Positions 43,173 through 52,247 are shown, counted from the stretch's first letter. The stretch: DNA of 64,000 bases from Phycisphaerales bacterium (GCA_020852515.1 JADZAS010000013.1:496001-560000), one strand, 5' to 3'. Notes: generated from the letters alone by a model not told the origin. Made by a program: numbers and translations.

Positions 43173-44156
43173 TCACGGCTCGTGCCGGTTCAGGTACGCC
43201 GTCCACTTCTTTACGTCCGACGATCGGATCGCATACGTGCTGTAGAGCACATCGGCCGGCTGCGCCGCATACACGACGACATCGCGCACCACCTTCGACT
43301 CGGGGCCGGGCAGATCCTCGATGTAGCGGATCAACTGCCAGCGCTGCTCGATGGTGATGCTGTCATCATTCATCCGCTCGCGCAGCGTGCGCGTGATGCG
43401 CGACTTCACGGCCCGCGTGTCGCAGGCCGCGGCGATGCGGCCCTGCAGATCGAAGATGAGCACACCCAGCAGCCGCATGCCTGTCTCGGGCATCGCGTCA
43501 GCGAGCATGTTGCGGAACTTCAGCGCCGGCTGGTTGAGCAGTTCCACCTGCTTGTCGTCAAAGTGAATCGCATCCCACCGCCGCTGGAGTTCGGCACGCA
43601 CTTCGGCGTTGCGGCCGGCATCCAGCGCCAGCCGCTCGAGCGCTTCGTGCGACTGCGTATCCGCCGAAGCGCAGCGAAGCAGGCGCGGCAGGTTGCCGAT
43701 GAGCCGCTCGTAGGCATCGCCGTCCATCGCGCCCCAGTTGGCGTCGAAACTGAGCAATTGCCAGCGGATGTACCCGTCCACCGCCGCGTCTTCCCGATCC
43801 TGCACGGCGGCGACGGCGTCGTGCAAGTCGCGCGGCCGAACGAAGTATTCGAACGATTGGGCGAAGTCCGCCTCCTGACGCGGCAGATTGCCGGTGGCGC
43901 GAAACTGCCGCCCCTCTTCTCGCAGTCGTTCGATGGCGATGTGCAGCGCCGTATCGGGCGCGACGAACGCCGGCTTGTCATTGCCCGGCGAAGCGGTCGC
44001 CGGCGCCTGTGGTTGAGGTTGAGGTTGAGCGGGCTGCGCGGGCGCGGGTTGCTGGGCGGGTGATCCCCCAGCGCCGGGCGACTGAGCCAGCGCGACACCG
44101 GTCGTCGCCAGCACCGCCGCCGTCACTGCGCTCTGGATGGCTCGCCACGTGTGCAT
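43173..44156 (-). CDS. Exported protein of unknown function, 327 residues
   Basis: A signal peptide (AIQSAVTAAVLATTGVALAQ) is followed by a Pro/Ala/Gln-rich linker with repeated PAQP units and then a helical domain (about 70-327) with FAQSFEYFVRPRDLHDAVAA and ALERLALDAGRNAEVRAELQ. ATG 44156 is used, preceded by GGGAGCGGT; ATG 44171 and 44183 are alternatives. It occupies the place where fusA would follow rpsG in a typical str operon, but a terminator separates them. No family recognised. Confidence 0.72.
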   Translation of the reverse strand: MHTWRAIQSAVTAAVLATTGVALAQSPGAGGSPAQQPAPAQPAQPQPQPQAPATASPGNDKPAFVAPDTALHIAIERLREEGRQFRATGNLPRQEADFAQSFEYFVRPRDLHDAVAAVQDREDAAVDGYIRWQLLSFDANWGAMDGDAYERLIGNLPRLLRCASADTQSHEALERLALDAGRNAEVRAELQRRWDAIHFDDKQVELLNQPALKFRNMLADAMPETGMRLLGVLIFDLQGRIAAACDTRAVKSRITRTLRERMNDDSITIEQRWQLIRYIEDLPGPESKVVRDVVVYAAQPADVLYSTYAIRSSDVKKWTAYLNRHEP

Positions 44157-44242
44157 ACCGCTCCCGTCCATCCACCGAGCCATCTTACTGGCAACCCGGC
44201 CTGCGAGCAACAGGGACATTCCACCGGGCCGGCGCCCCCACC

Positions 44243-44278
44243 CAGAAACGAACAGCCGCAGACTGTCGCCTGCGGCTG
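44243..44278 (-). terminator. Terminator of rpsL-rpsG
   Basis: On the minus strand CAGCCGCAG and CTGCGGCTG form a perfect 9-bp stem with an 8-base loop (44278-44253), followed by TTCGTTTCT. It is 28 bases after the rpsG stop. Confidence 0.8.
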
Positions 44279-44306
44279 CCGGTGTCATTTGTTTGTCGCG
44301 AGGAAC

Positions 44307-44801
<495 letters not shown>

Positions 44802-44825
44802 TGCAAACTCCTGTCTGGCTCATCC

Positions 44826-44924
44826 GGTCGATCATGCGATCGACCCGTCTGTTCACCGCGCCGGCTGGCGAGGCCGGGAGCGATTACTTGCCGTTTGGTT
44901 GTGCCGCGCTCACTGCGAGCGCGG
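44826..44924 (-). other. Two hairpins in the rpsL-rpsG spacer
   Basis: GGTCGATC (44826-44833) pairs with GATCGACC (44838-44845) around a 4-base loop, and CCGCGCTC (44904-44911) pairs with GAGCGCGG (44917-44924) around a 5-base loop. They could form an S7-binding or attenuating structure in the mRNA. Confidence 0.5.
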
Positions 44925-44985
44925 GTAAGGTGCGTTGATGCTCAACCGGTTGCGACGGCGCTCGCTGAGCGATGACCGGCGGCGC

Positions 44986-45357
44986 TTACTTGCCGCGCTT
45001 GGCGCCGTACTTCGATCGGCCCTGCTTGCGGCCGTCCACGCCGAGGCAGTCCAGCGCCCCGCGGACCACGTGGTAGCGCACGCCGGGCAGATCGCGGACG
45101 CGGCCGCCGCGGACGAGCACGATCGAGTGTTCCTGGAGGTTGTGCCCTTCGCCGCCGATGTACGCGGTGATTTCCTTGCCGTTGCTCAGGCGGACGCGGC
45201 AGACCTTGCGAAGCGCCGAGTTGGGCTTCTTGGGCGTGACCGTCTTGACCTGCAGGCACACGCCGCGCTTCTGCGGGCAGGCGGCAAGGTCCTTGACCTT
45301 GCTCTTGGGCTTGGGCGAGACGCGGGGATTGCGAACCAATTGATTAATCGTCGGCAT
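44986..45357 (-). CDS. rpsL: Small ribosomal subunit protein uS12
   Basis: uS12 lies at the decoding site and influences accuracy. The 123-residue protein is of normal length and starts [13 protein letters not shown]. The streptomycin-related loop reads [15 protein letters not shown] with unmodified K43-type residues (sensitive type), and [13 protein letters not shown] carries the aspartate that is methylthiolated in other bacteria. CGGAG precedes the ATG. It is the first gene of a two-gene operon with rpsG. The EF-G gene that usually follows is not in the window. Confidence 0.97.
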   Translation of the reverse strand: MPTINQLVRNPRVSPKPKSKVKDLAACPQKRGVCLQVKTVTPKKPNSALRKVCRVRLSNGKEITAYIGGEGHNLQEHSIVLVRGGRVRDLPGVRYHVVRGALDCLGVDGRKQGRSKYGAKRGK

Positions 45358-45484
45358 ACCGACCGGGCTCCGTATCTGTCAGCGTTGTCGAAAGGGGCGT
45401 CCCACCAGGGAAGTCGATCCCGCATTCCGAGACGGCAATCGTAGCCCCGGCCCGGCGGCGGTCCAGAGGAGTGATTGGGTGAGT

Positions 45485-45511
45485 GGGGTGAGGGGTGAAG
45501 GGGTGAAGGGG
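45485..45511 (+). other. G-quadruplex motif upstream of rpsL
   Basis: Four runs of exactly four G at 45485, 45492, 45500 and 45508 are separated by TGA, TGAA and TGAA. They are part of an 8-bp tandem GGGGTGAA array and lie about 130 bases upstream of the rpsL start, on the strand opposite to its transcript. Confidence 0.8.
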
Positions 45512-45667
45512 TGAGCGGCGCCAGCCGTCGTCGGCTTGCCATGAGCGAGGCCGCGAGTCGATTGGAAGCCGATGGTCACCCAGCGAGCCCAAATCGGCAT
45601 CGAAGCGACGAGGAGTGGCCGCGAAGAGGCACAGAAGGCGCAAACGGGAGTGCGGGTGTGGGAGAAA

Positions 45668-45715
45668 GCATCGGGGCACTGAGGGATCTGGGCATCGAGG
45701 CAGCGAGGCGATGAA
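45668..45715. repeat. 8-bp tandem repeat, inverted orientation
   Basis: Six consecutive 8-base units from GCATCGGG to GCGATGAA, including GCATCGAG, the reverse complement of the CTCGATGC unit at 30182, 37521 and 62582. Confidence 0.7.
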
Positions 45716-45790
45716 CAACGCCCGGGCATAGCCATGCCTGGGCCGCCGTCGCGCCAGGTTGGGAGACGCGTCTGGAAAATCGACGGAGAG

Positions 45791-46079
45791 CGCCGGGCTG
45801 GTCGCGGCGAGACATGCGGGATGGTAAGTAGGTCGGGACAAGGCTCGGCGCAGGCCCGGCGGTCGGGCGGCCGATGCGCGAGGCACATCGAGCCTGTGAT
45901 ACACGCAAAGCCCCCGCCCGGGATCCCGTTCGATCGCCCTCACGGCAAGCAGAACAGCGGCCCCTACGCGACTCGATCACGAGGCGTGCCGCATTCGGGA
46001 CACACGGGGTGGGCAGCGCCGCGAAGGTCGTAGCCGCAGGCGGTGCAGCGCCCGGCGCGGCGGCGGAGGTGGTGGCGCG
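45791..46079. repeat. Left copy of a ~290-bp duplicated segment
   Basis: It matches 46734-47023 almost base for base over about 290 bases (for example the identical CCGGGATCCCGTTCGATCGC), offset by 943 bases. It covers the 3' zinc-ribbon codons of the gene ending at 45964, the following spacer, and the beginning of a further gene copy. Confidence 0.85.
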
Positions 46080-46758
46080 TGATTGGCACGAGTGTGAACG
46101 GAACGAAGAGGACGGCGACATAGAGAAGAGTGTTAATGATCGCGCCGGGCCAGATGATGCGCAGCGGGATGACGCGCGGGGTAATGGTCCGTGACGACTG
46201 CATGTTCTCGACGACCAGACCATCTTCCACTTCAAACTCCCCGCGATCCGGCCATGGCCAACGCCCAAAATAGGACGCACTGCGCCACGGCCAACCACAA
46301 CCGACTTCGATCCCGATTGAGAGCGATGGCGCCTGCACACCAGACGGAAACGGGCGCGGCGCGACCTTCTCGGGTCGTAGCCACGATGGCGGTCTGGCTG
46401 GCAGATAAGTCGTCGGAATACCTGAACTCTGACCCCAGATGACTTCCTGCCACTCGAGCCGCTTCCAATCGGGCCAGACCTGATAGTCGCTCACATCCTG
46501 CAGGTCTGACCCCACCGCGACCGAGAAAACAAGGCCTAGCACATCTTTGCCCGGCGCGCGCCTGCAATCGACTTCGAGACGGAGGCTTCGATCCCCTTCC
46601 TGCGCGGTGGCTGCGAGCAACCTCTTTCGAATGGTCGGGGACTTGACCACACCGAAGCCCACGGCGACGAGGTACTGAACGACCGCGCCCAAGAGGAGGC
46701 AGAGGACGGCGCGTCTGGCGAGTCGGCGGAAGGCGCCGGGTTGGTCGCGGCGGGGCAT
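45964..46758 (-). CDS. Zinc-ribbon membrane protein, 264 residues
   Basis: It starts MPRRDQPGAFRRLARRAVLC and has an N-terminal membrane helix (VLCLLLGAVVQYLVAVGFGV), a periplasmic domain of about 160 residues with RPPSWLRPEKVAPRPFPSG, a second helix (IINTLLYVAVLFVPFTLVPI) and a C-terminal ribbon CTACGYDLRGAAHPVCPECG on the cytoplasmic side. It is the only intact copy in a tandem array; a 3' fragment lies upstream and a 5' fragment downstream. Function unknown. Confidence 0.75.
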   Translation of the reverse strand: MPRRDQPGAFRRLARRAVLCLLLGAVVQYLVAVGFGVVKSPTIRKRLLAATAQEGDRSLRLEVDCRRAPGKDVLGLVFSVAVGSDLQDVSDYQVWPDWKRLEWQEVIWGQSSGIPTTYLPARPPSWLRPEKVAPRPFPSGVQAPSLSIGIEVGCGWPWRSASYFGRWPWPDRGEFEVEDGLVVENMQSSRTITPRVIPLRIIWPGAIINTLLYVAVLFVPFTLVPITRHHLRRRAGRCTACGYDLRGAAHPVCPECGTPRDRVA

Positions 46759-47023
46759 TGGGGGATGCTATGTAGGTCGGGACAAGGCTCTGCGCCGGCC
46801 CGGCGGTGGGGCGGCCGATGCGCGAGGCACATCGAGTCTGTGATACACTCAAAGCCCCCGCCCGGGATCCCGTTCGATCGCCCTCACGGCAAGCAGAACA
46901 GCGGCCCCTACACGACTCGATCATGAGGAGTGCCGCATTCGGGACAGACGGGGTGTACGGCGCCGCGGAGGTCGTAGCCGCAGGCGATGCATCGGCCGGC
47001 GCGACGGCGGAGGTGGTGGCACG
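46734..47023. repeat. Right copy of a ~290-bp duplicated segment
   Basis: Counterpart of 45791-46079. It spans the start of the intact zinc-ribbon gene, its upstream spacer and the 3' end of a truncated relative. Confidence 0.85.
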
Positions 47024-47030
47024 GCTGCTT
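46908..47030 (-). pseudogene. 3' fragment of a zinc-ribbon gene
   Basis: On the minus strand this reads HHLRRRAGRCIACGYDLRG, then CPECGTPHDRV and a stop at 46908, matching the last 40 residues of the intact gene (HHLRRRAGRCTACGYDLRG). Upstream of 47030 the similarity ends, so only the ribbon end remains. It is a remnant of a tandem duplication. Confidence 0.8.
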
Positions 47031-47052
47031 TTGCAGGTTTCCGATAATCTGC

Positions 47053-47091
47053 GGGTTTTTCCTTGACAGCGACGCCCGATTCCCTCATGCT
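47053..47091 (+). promoter_or_regulatory. Promoter of the beta-helix gene, shared motif
   Basis: GGGTTTTTCCTTGACAG at 47053-47069 includes a perfect -35 TTGACA (47063-47068). With a 17-base spacer the -10 is CATGCT, a weak match. The same 17-base block occurs at 63011-63027. Confidence 0.6.
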
Positions 47092-47181
47092 CTACGGACA
47101 GAGCGCCTGACCCGTTGACCGGGCGCGGCGAACGCCTCCCTACCTGACCGCCCAGCACAGCGGACGAAGAGGAGCCCCATC

Positions 47182-49203
47182 ATGTTGTTTTGCACGAAGT
47201 CGATGTTCGGTGCGCTCGCGCTGGGCGCGGTCCTTTCACTTGGATCACTCTCCGTCGGGCAGACGACGTACTACGTCAACGGCTCGTGCGGGAACGATGC
47301 ATGGACGGGACTCTCACCGGTGTGCGAAGCGCCGGATGGCCCGAAATCCACGATCCAGGCCGGGATCAACGCGGCAAGTGATCTGGACACGGTTCGGGTG
47401 GCGGATGGTGTGTACGCCGGCGAGGGGAACAAGAATCTCACGTTCTTCCAGAACGAGGTGATCCTTCAGTCGGTCGGCGGGGCCGAGAACTGCATCATCG
47501 ACTGTGAAGGCGACGGGCGCGCAATCAACCTGGACTCGGGCGAACCCCAATTCATCACGATCCAGGGATTCACCGTGCGCAACGGCATGGCGCCCGGAGG
47601 CGGAGGGATCTTCATCGCCGGCGTGGATGCGAGGGTGATCGAATGCGTGATTGACAATTGCACCTCGGCAGGTTCGTCTCTGGGCGGCGGAGGGATTCTG
47701 GTCAACAGCGACTCGAACTTTGTAACGATCGCGCGGACCAGCTTTCGCTCCAACCTCGCCTATCTCGACATCGGCGCGGGCCAGGGCGGAGGAATGACGA
47801 TCGCCGGCACAGCGATTGTCGACATCCAGAAGTGCACGTTCAGCGACAACGGTGCGACGGGATTGGAAGGACGCGGGGGCGCGCTGGCAACCAACGGGAG
47901 ACCTGAGGTGAGCGTCACGGACTGCTCGTTCACGGGCAGCAGCGCCGTAGGTGAAACGCCGGGCCGCGGCTTTGGCGGAGCGATTTACAACGAAGCATCT
48001 TTGCTGGCCTTCATCCGTTGCCGCATCACCAGCAACGTTGCAACGGGGTGGAACCAGCAGGGCTTTGGCGGCGGCATCTACAACGCTGGCATCTTCAGCG
48101 CCAGCGACTGTCGCATTGAAGACAACGAAGCATGGGACGGCGGAGGCGTGTATGGCCGCCAGTGCACGCTGACGGACTCTTCAATCCGTGACAATCGGGC
48201 GTTTGGAACTGGTGGTGGGATCTGGACCTCTCACTGCTTGATAGAGCGCTGCGACATCATTGGCAACGAAGCGGCGGTCGACGGCGGAGGAATCGCCAAG
48301 TCCGGTCCCATTTTCGAGCTTCGTCAGTGCAATGTACGCCACAACACCGCCGGGCGCGACGGCGGTGGATTATGCGAAGTTGAGTCTTATTCTGGAATGT
48401 CGGTGTGGCAGTCGCTTTTCGCGGACAATTCCGCGGGCCGCAGCGGCGGTGCCATCTGCGGAGATTCACTCGACTTTGGCGATGTCAGGGAAACCACCGT
48501 CACCCACAACAGCGCTGGTGCAGAGGGCGGCGGATTCTATCTCAACAGTCAGGGGAGCGGCAAGATCTACAGCGTTCTGATCTGGGGCAACACCCCCGAC
48601 TCCCTGGTGATTGCCGCGGGCGATGGCGACCCCCACTATTGCAACATCGAGGGCGGCTGGGCTGGCAGGGGCGATTTCGAAGCGCCGCCGCGCTTTGTCA
48701 ATCCGGAGCAAGGCGATTACCGCCTGAGCGCCGGATCGCCCTGCATCGACGCGGGAGACGGGCGCAATGGGCGCGGCGAGTTTGATCTCGACGGACTCCC
48801 TCGCGGCATCGATGATCCGGGCATGCCAGATGCCGGCACGGGTCCGCTCGACATCGGCTGCTATGAGTTCCAGGGTACGACTGACGAATTCGTGGTCATT
48901 CGCCCGCTTCCGGGCGCGGCAGGAAGGCCTAACACGGTGAACGCGGCTGGAGCGCAGCCAGGCCACCTGGTTCGATTTGTCTACGGATTTCGTGCAGGCC
49001 TGACGGAGATTCCGGGCTGCCCGGGAGTGACCCTCGACATCGTCGAGCCGCGCTTTGCCGCGCAAGCCACCGCGGATGTCGAAGGACGCGCTTCGGTGAC
49101 AATGCAAGTGCCCTGGCGTGCTGTCGCAAAGCAGATTATCCTGCAAGCGGTCGATCTGGAAGCATGCGAGGTGAGTTCGTACGTGTGGTATCAGTTCCAC
49201 TAG
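47182..49203 (+). CDS. Exported right-handed beta-helix protein
   Basis: A 673-residue secreted protein: signal peptide (ALALGAVLSLGSLSVGQ), then TTYYVNGSCGNDAWTG and GPKSTIQAGINAASDLDTVR, the opening of planctomycete pectate-lyase-like proteins. About residues 90-480 form repeated helix turns rich in GGG and N (GGGGIFIAG, GGGILVNSDS, GGGMTIAG, GGGIYNAG, GGGVYGRQ, GGGIWTSH, GGGIAKSG, GGGFYLNS). The part APPRFVNPEQGDYRLSAGSP to DIGCYEFQG is the 'choice-of-anchor Q' ending. The final 100 residues form a separate beta domain. AGGAG precedes the ATG. It is a likely cell-surface or secreted structural or sugar-binding protein; no catalytic site was identified. Confidence 0.9.
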   Translation: MLFCTKSMFGALALGAVLSLGSLSVGQTTYYVNGSCGNDAWTGLSPVCEAPDGPKSTIQAGINAASDLDTVRVADGVYAGEGNKNLTFFQNEVILQSVGGAENCIIDCEGDGRAINLDSGEPQFITIQGFTVRNGMAPGGGGIFIAGVDARVIECVIDNCTSAGSSLGGGGILVNSDSNFVTIARTSFRSNLAYLDIGAGQGGGMTIAGTAIVDIQKCTFSDNGATGLEGRGGALATNGRPEVSVTDCSFTGSSAVGETPGRGFGGAIYNEASLLAFIRCRITSNVATGWNQQGFGGGIYNAGIFSASDCRIEDNEAWDGGGVYGRQCTLTDSSIRDNRAFGTGGGIWTSHCLIERCDIIGNEAAVDGGGIAKSGPIFELRQCNVRHNTAGRDGGGLCEVESYSGMSVWQSLFADNSAGRSGGAICGDSLDFGDVRETTVTHNSAGAEGGGFYLNSQGSGKIYSVLIWGNTPDSLVIAAGDGDPHYCNIEGGWAGRGDFEAPPRFVNPEQGDYRLSAGSPCIDAGDGRNGRGEFDLDGLPRGIDDPGMPDAGTGPLDIGCYEFQGTTDEFVVIRPLPGAAGRPNTVNAAGAQPGHLVRFVYGFRAGLTEIPGCPGVTLDIVEPRFAAQATADVEGRASVTMQVPWRAVAKQIILQAVDLEACEVSSYVWYQFH

Positions 49204-49314
49204 GCGGCGTTTGCATGGATCGAACACCGCGCGCTGTCGCGTGCGGCTCGTTGATCCCATTCCTCGCTCACACTTCGGGCTCGCTTTGGGGCCGTTGATC
49301 GCCGTCTGTTTGGC

Positions 49315-49320
49315 TACAGT
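49315..49320 (+). promoter_or_regulatory. Candidate leaderless -10 box of radA
   Basis: TACAGT lies 6 bases before ATG 49327, with no Shine-Dalgarno sequence in between. Confidence 0.45.
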
Positions 49321-49326
49321 CTCGCC

Positions 49327-50793
49327 ATGGCCAAGGTCCGCCGATCGTTTGTGTGCAATCAGTGCGGCTCCGTGTCGCCCAAGTGGGTTGGCAAGTGCGG
49401 CGAGTGCGGGGCGTGGGACTCGCTCGAGGAGTTCACGCCCAGTGCGGCGGGCGGGTCGGAGAAGAAGGACCCGCAGCGCGGGCTGGCCGAGGCGTGGGCG
49501 GCCGAGGGGGAGATCGCGGCGGGGAATCCTGAGGCCAGGCGGCTGGATGAGATCGAGCCGCTCGACGTGCCCCGGCTGGCCACGGGCATCGGCGAGCTGG
49601 ACCGGGTGCTGGGCGGCGGACTTGTGCCGGGCTCGACGGTGCTCATCGGCGGCGAGCCGGGCATCGGCAAATCGACGCTGCTATTGCAGGCGGCGGCGCG
49701 CATCGCACGGATGGGCCAGCGCGTTCTGTATGTGACGAGCGAAGAGAGCAGCCAGCAGATCCAGATGCGGGCGATGCGATTGGATGTCAACGGGCGAGAC
49801 GCCCGCTCCACCGGGGACGCCCGTTCCACCAGTCCCGCGGATCTGTTTGTTCTCGCCGACACGAACCTTGCGCGGATTTTTGCGCAGGCAGGCAAGGTCC
49901 GGCCGGCGGTGATGGTCATTGACTCGGTGCAGATGATCTACAACGCGTCGCTGGACGCCTCGCCGGGCTCGATGACGCAACTGCGGCGCTGCTGCATGGA
50001 ACTGGTCTACCTGGCGAAGGCGACGCAGATGGCCATCGTGCTCGTGGGCCACGTGACCAAGGACGGCCAGGTCGCCGGGCCGCGGCTGCTCGAACATCTT
50101 GTCGATGCGGTGCTGTACTTTGAAGGCGATCGCTACCACGCGCACCGGATCGTGCGCGGCGTGAAGAACCGCTTCGGGACCACATTAGAGATCGGCCTGT
50201 TCGAGATGGGTGAGTTCGGGCTGGCCGAGGTGGTTGACCCATCGGGCGTGCTGAGCAGCGAGGCGGGTAGCGGCGTGGGCAAGCCGGGCTGCGTGATCGT
50301 GCCGGCGATGCAGGGCAGCCGGTGCTTCATGGTGGAGGTGCAGGCGCTGACGGCCAGCGGCATTCTCGGTGCGGCCAGGCGGCGCGTGTCGGGATTGGAT
50401 GCCAATCGCTTGAGCATGATTCTGGCCGTACTGGAGCAGCACGCGGGCTTGCGCCTGGCGGACCAGGATGTGTTTGCCAGCGTGGTGGGCGGGATGAAGG
50501 TGGCCGAGCCGGCAGCGGACCTCGGCCTGGCGCTGGCGATCGCCGGCAGCCACCTGCGCAAGGCGGGGGCGGCGGGGACCGTCGCACTGGGCGAAGTGGG
50601 TCTGAGCGGCGAGGTGCGGCGGGTGAGCCAGATGGAGCAGCGACTGCGAGAGGCGGCGCGGCTGGGCTTCAAGCGGGCCCTCGTGCCGGCCGGGGCCGCG
50701 GCGGACAAGGGACCCGCAAAGAGCAAGGGCGCCAACTCAATTGAAATCGTGCCGGTGCGATCCGTAAGCAGCGCGTTGGAACGCTGGCGTTAG
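49327..50793 (+). CDS. radA: DNA repair protein RadA (Sms)
   Basis: RadA is a RecA-like branch-migration motor acting in recombinational repair and transformation. The 488-residue protein has the N-terminal four-cysteine zinc finger (CNQCGSVSPKWVGKCGEC), Walker A GEPGIGKST, Walker B VMVIDSVQ, the RadA-specific VKNRFG motif, and the C-terminal Lon-like domain (ALGEVGLSGEVRRVSQMEQR). Residues about 155-170 (NGRDARSTGDARSTSP) are an insertion between MRAMRLDV and ADLFVLADT, encoded by a palindromic repeat; the length is accordingly above the usual 455-460. A TACAGT box is 6 bases before the ATG. Confidence 0.95.
   Translation: MAKVRRSFVCNQCGSVSPKWVGKCGECGAWDSLEEFTPSAAGGSEKKDPQRGLAEAWAAEGEIAAGNPEARRLDEIEPLDVPRLATGIGELDRVLGGGLVPGSTVLIGGEPGIGKSTLLLQAAARIARMGQRVLYVTSEESSQQIQMRAMRLDVNGRDARSTGDARSTSPADLFVLADTNLARIFAQAGKVRPAVMVIDSVQMIYNASLDASPGSMTQLRRCCMELVYLAKATQMAIVLVGHVTKDGQVAGPRLLEHLVDAVLYFEGDRYHAHRIVRGVKNRFGTTLEIGLFEMGEFGLAEVVDPSGVLSSEAGSGVGKPGCVIVPAMQGSRCFMVEVQALTASGILGAARRRVSGLDANRLSMILAVLEQHAGLRLADQDVFASVVGGMKVAEPAADLGLALAIAGSHLRKAGAAGTVALGEVGLSGEVRRVSQMEQRLREAARLGFKRALVPAGAAADKGPAKSKGANSIEIVPVRSVSSALERWR
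49791..49832. repeat. REP-like palindromic repeat inside radA
   Basis: Palindrome CGGGCG-AGA-CGCCCG (49791-49805) is followed by CTCCACC, then a second partial unit GGGGACGCCCGTTCCACCAG (49813-49832). The two units repeat the GACGCCCGYTCCACC core and keep the radA frame open. Confidence 0.85.
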
Positions 50794-50816
50794 AATGAGC
50801 CCGGAGCAACGCAGCC

Positions 50817-52247
50817 GTGGCACTGATCGAGCAGGAATTCGGGCAGGCGTATCAGGCGGAACTCGCGACGCTGATGCGGCGGCGGTTTCGGCTGTTGTGC
50901 GCGGTGTGGTCGGGCATACTCATCATCCTGCTCATTGCCGACCTGGCGGACTGGTGGGGGCAGTGGTGGCGCTTCGGGGCCCAGATCGGCGCGCACGGGC
51001 TGCAACTGGTGGTCATCGGCGCGATGTGGCGGCGGCACGAGGCGCCGGCAGTGCGGCGCGACGAACTCCTTCGCCTCTCCTTCTGGATGGTTGTGCTCAA
51101 CGCGGCGATCGCCAGCGTGGTGTTTCACCTGGCGGTGGGCGAGGGCGGCGTCGGGCTTCTGCGCGTGGGAGTGGGCTACCTGCTGGCGTGCCTGATCCTG
51201 CCGTGGACGCCGAGGCAGGCGCTGCTGCCGGGCGCGGCGGTGTGGCTCGTGTGGGTGCTGGCGCAACTCGGCCTGGCGCGGGTGGAGTTCGGCATCGGGC
51301 TGCTGGCGATGGATGTGCTGGCCGGGGCGCTGGTCGTGCCGGCTGGTTTGCTCGAGTGCTGGATCCGCACGCGGGCCATCGGGCGGCGCGTCGAGTCGGA
51401 TTCGCTGCGGCAGCATTATGAAGAGTTCCACCGCGAACTGTTCGACGCGCGCAAAATGCACGAGGCGATCTTTCCCAAGCCGCGCACGAGCGGGCCGATC
51501 CGCTTTGCGTTTCGCGATGCGCCGCGGCTGGGCATCGGCGGCGATCTGCTCGCGGCACACGAGTCGCCAGACGGCTCGCTGAATCTCATCCTGCTCGACG
51601 TGGCAGGCGATGGCATCGCGGCGGCGCTGACGGTGCACCGGCTGCATGGTGAGATCGAGCGGCTCTTTGCCGAGTCGGCGTACCTGCGGCCGCGCGAGGT
51701 GATTGCGGCGCTGGATCGATACGCACATCTCACGCTGGCGCCGCACGGCGTGTTCGCGACTGGATTTGCCATGCGCTTTGAGGCCAGCGGGGCAGTGCGC
51801 TGGTGCGGCGCGGGGCATGCGCCGGCGTTTATCCGGCGCGGCGACGGGTCGGTAACCAGGCTCATCTCGACGACCTGGCCGCTGGGGGCGTCGGACCGCC
51901 TGTGCGAGGAGTGCGAGGAGCGCATCGAGGCGATGGAGCGCGATGATGCGCTCATCGCCCACTCCGACGGCGCGTGCGACTGGCGCAACCGCAAGGGGCA
52001 GTGGCTGGGCTACGGCGGGGTCGAGGCGATCGTGCGCACCACGCGCGTGGATGATGCGCTGCAGTGGCCCGAGGCGTTTCTGCGGCAACTCAATACCTTT
52101 CGCGGCTGGCACGGCGAGCCGGATGAGGATGTGTTGATCGTGGCGGTAAGCGTCGGCCCGGCCGCGGCGTCGCGCACGTCGCTGCGCACGAGCCGGTTCT
52201 TCTTTTCGCGCGAGGCGAGCGCGGCGACGGTCGAGGCGGCGACATGA
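50817..52247 (+). CDS. SpoIIE-type PP2C phosphatase, membrane-bound (first)
   Basis: A 476-residue protein starting at GTG 50817. Residues about 20-185 form five or six membrane helices (LLCAVWSGILIILLIADLAD and on). A short coiled segment leads to a SpoIIE/PP2C domain (about 215-450) that dephosphorylates serine or threonine in partner-switch pathways. The metal-binding blocks are GIGGDLLAAH, LLDVAGDGIAAALTV and IAHSDGACDWRN; compared with consensus GGDYYD, DVSGHG and YTDG, the second has Asp instead of His. Activity is therefore uncertain. It overlaps the next, similar gene by 4 bases. Confidence 0.87.
   Translation: MALIEQEFGQAYQAELATLMRRRFRLLCAVWSGILIILLIADLADWWGQWWRFGAQIGAHGLQLVVIGAMWRRHEAPAVRRDELLRLSFWMVVLNAAIASVVFHLAVGEGGVGLLRVGVGYLLACLILPWTPRQALLPGAAVWLVWVLAQLGLARVEFGIGLLAMDVLAGALVVPAGLLECWIRTRAIGRRVESDSLRQHYEEFHRELFDARKMHEAIFPKPRTSGPIRFAFRDAPRLGIGGDLLAAHESPDGSLNLILLDVAGDGIAAALTVHRLHGEIERLFAESAYLRPREVIAALDRYAHLTLAPHGVFATGFAMRFEASGAVRWCGAGHAPAFIRRGDGSVTRLISTTWPLGASDRLCEECEERIEAMERDDALIAHSDGACDWRNRKGQWLGYGGVEAIVRTTRVDDALQWPEAFLRQLNTFRGWHGEPDEDVLIVAVSVGPAAASRTSLRTSRFFFSREASAATVEAAT

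Larger units (their letters stand above)
45358..45963. other. Intergenic region upstream of rpsL with repeats
   Basis: This 606-base gap contains the rpsL upstream region, a G-quadruplex motif (45485-45511), an inverted 8-bp repeat array (45668-45715) and the left copy of a duplicated segment (45791 onward). It includes a remnant start MSRRDQPGALRRF at 45815 (minus strand) that matches the start of the zinc-ribbon gene at 46758 and then loses similarity. I see no intact gene here. Confidence 0.6.
46759..47181. other. Gap with zinc-ribbon remnant and beta-helix promoter
   Basis: The gap holds the duplicated spacer, the zinc-ribbon remnant (46908-47030), the promoter-like 47053-47091 and an untranslated leader of roughly 85 bases before the beta-helix gene. 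No other gene is seen. Confidence 0.6.

Noticed and set aside
44802-44985. Possible tRNA or small RNA gene in the rpsL-rpsG spacer
   Set aside because: The two hairpins do not arrange as a cloverleaf and no T-loop GTTCGA motif or CCA end is present.
45576-46340. A 254-codon minus-strand frame overlapping the zinc-ribbon gene
   Set aside because: It runs in another frame across the duplicated spacer; its family-like sequence is limited to the 12-residue remnant MSRRDQPGALRR.
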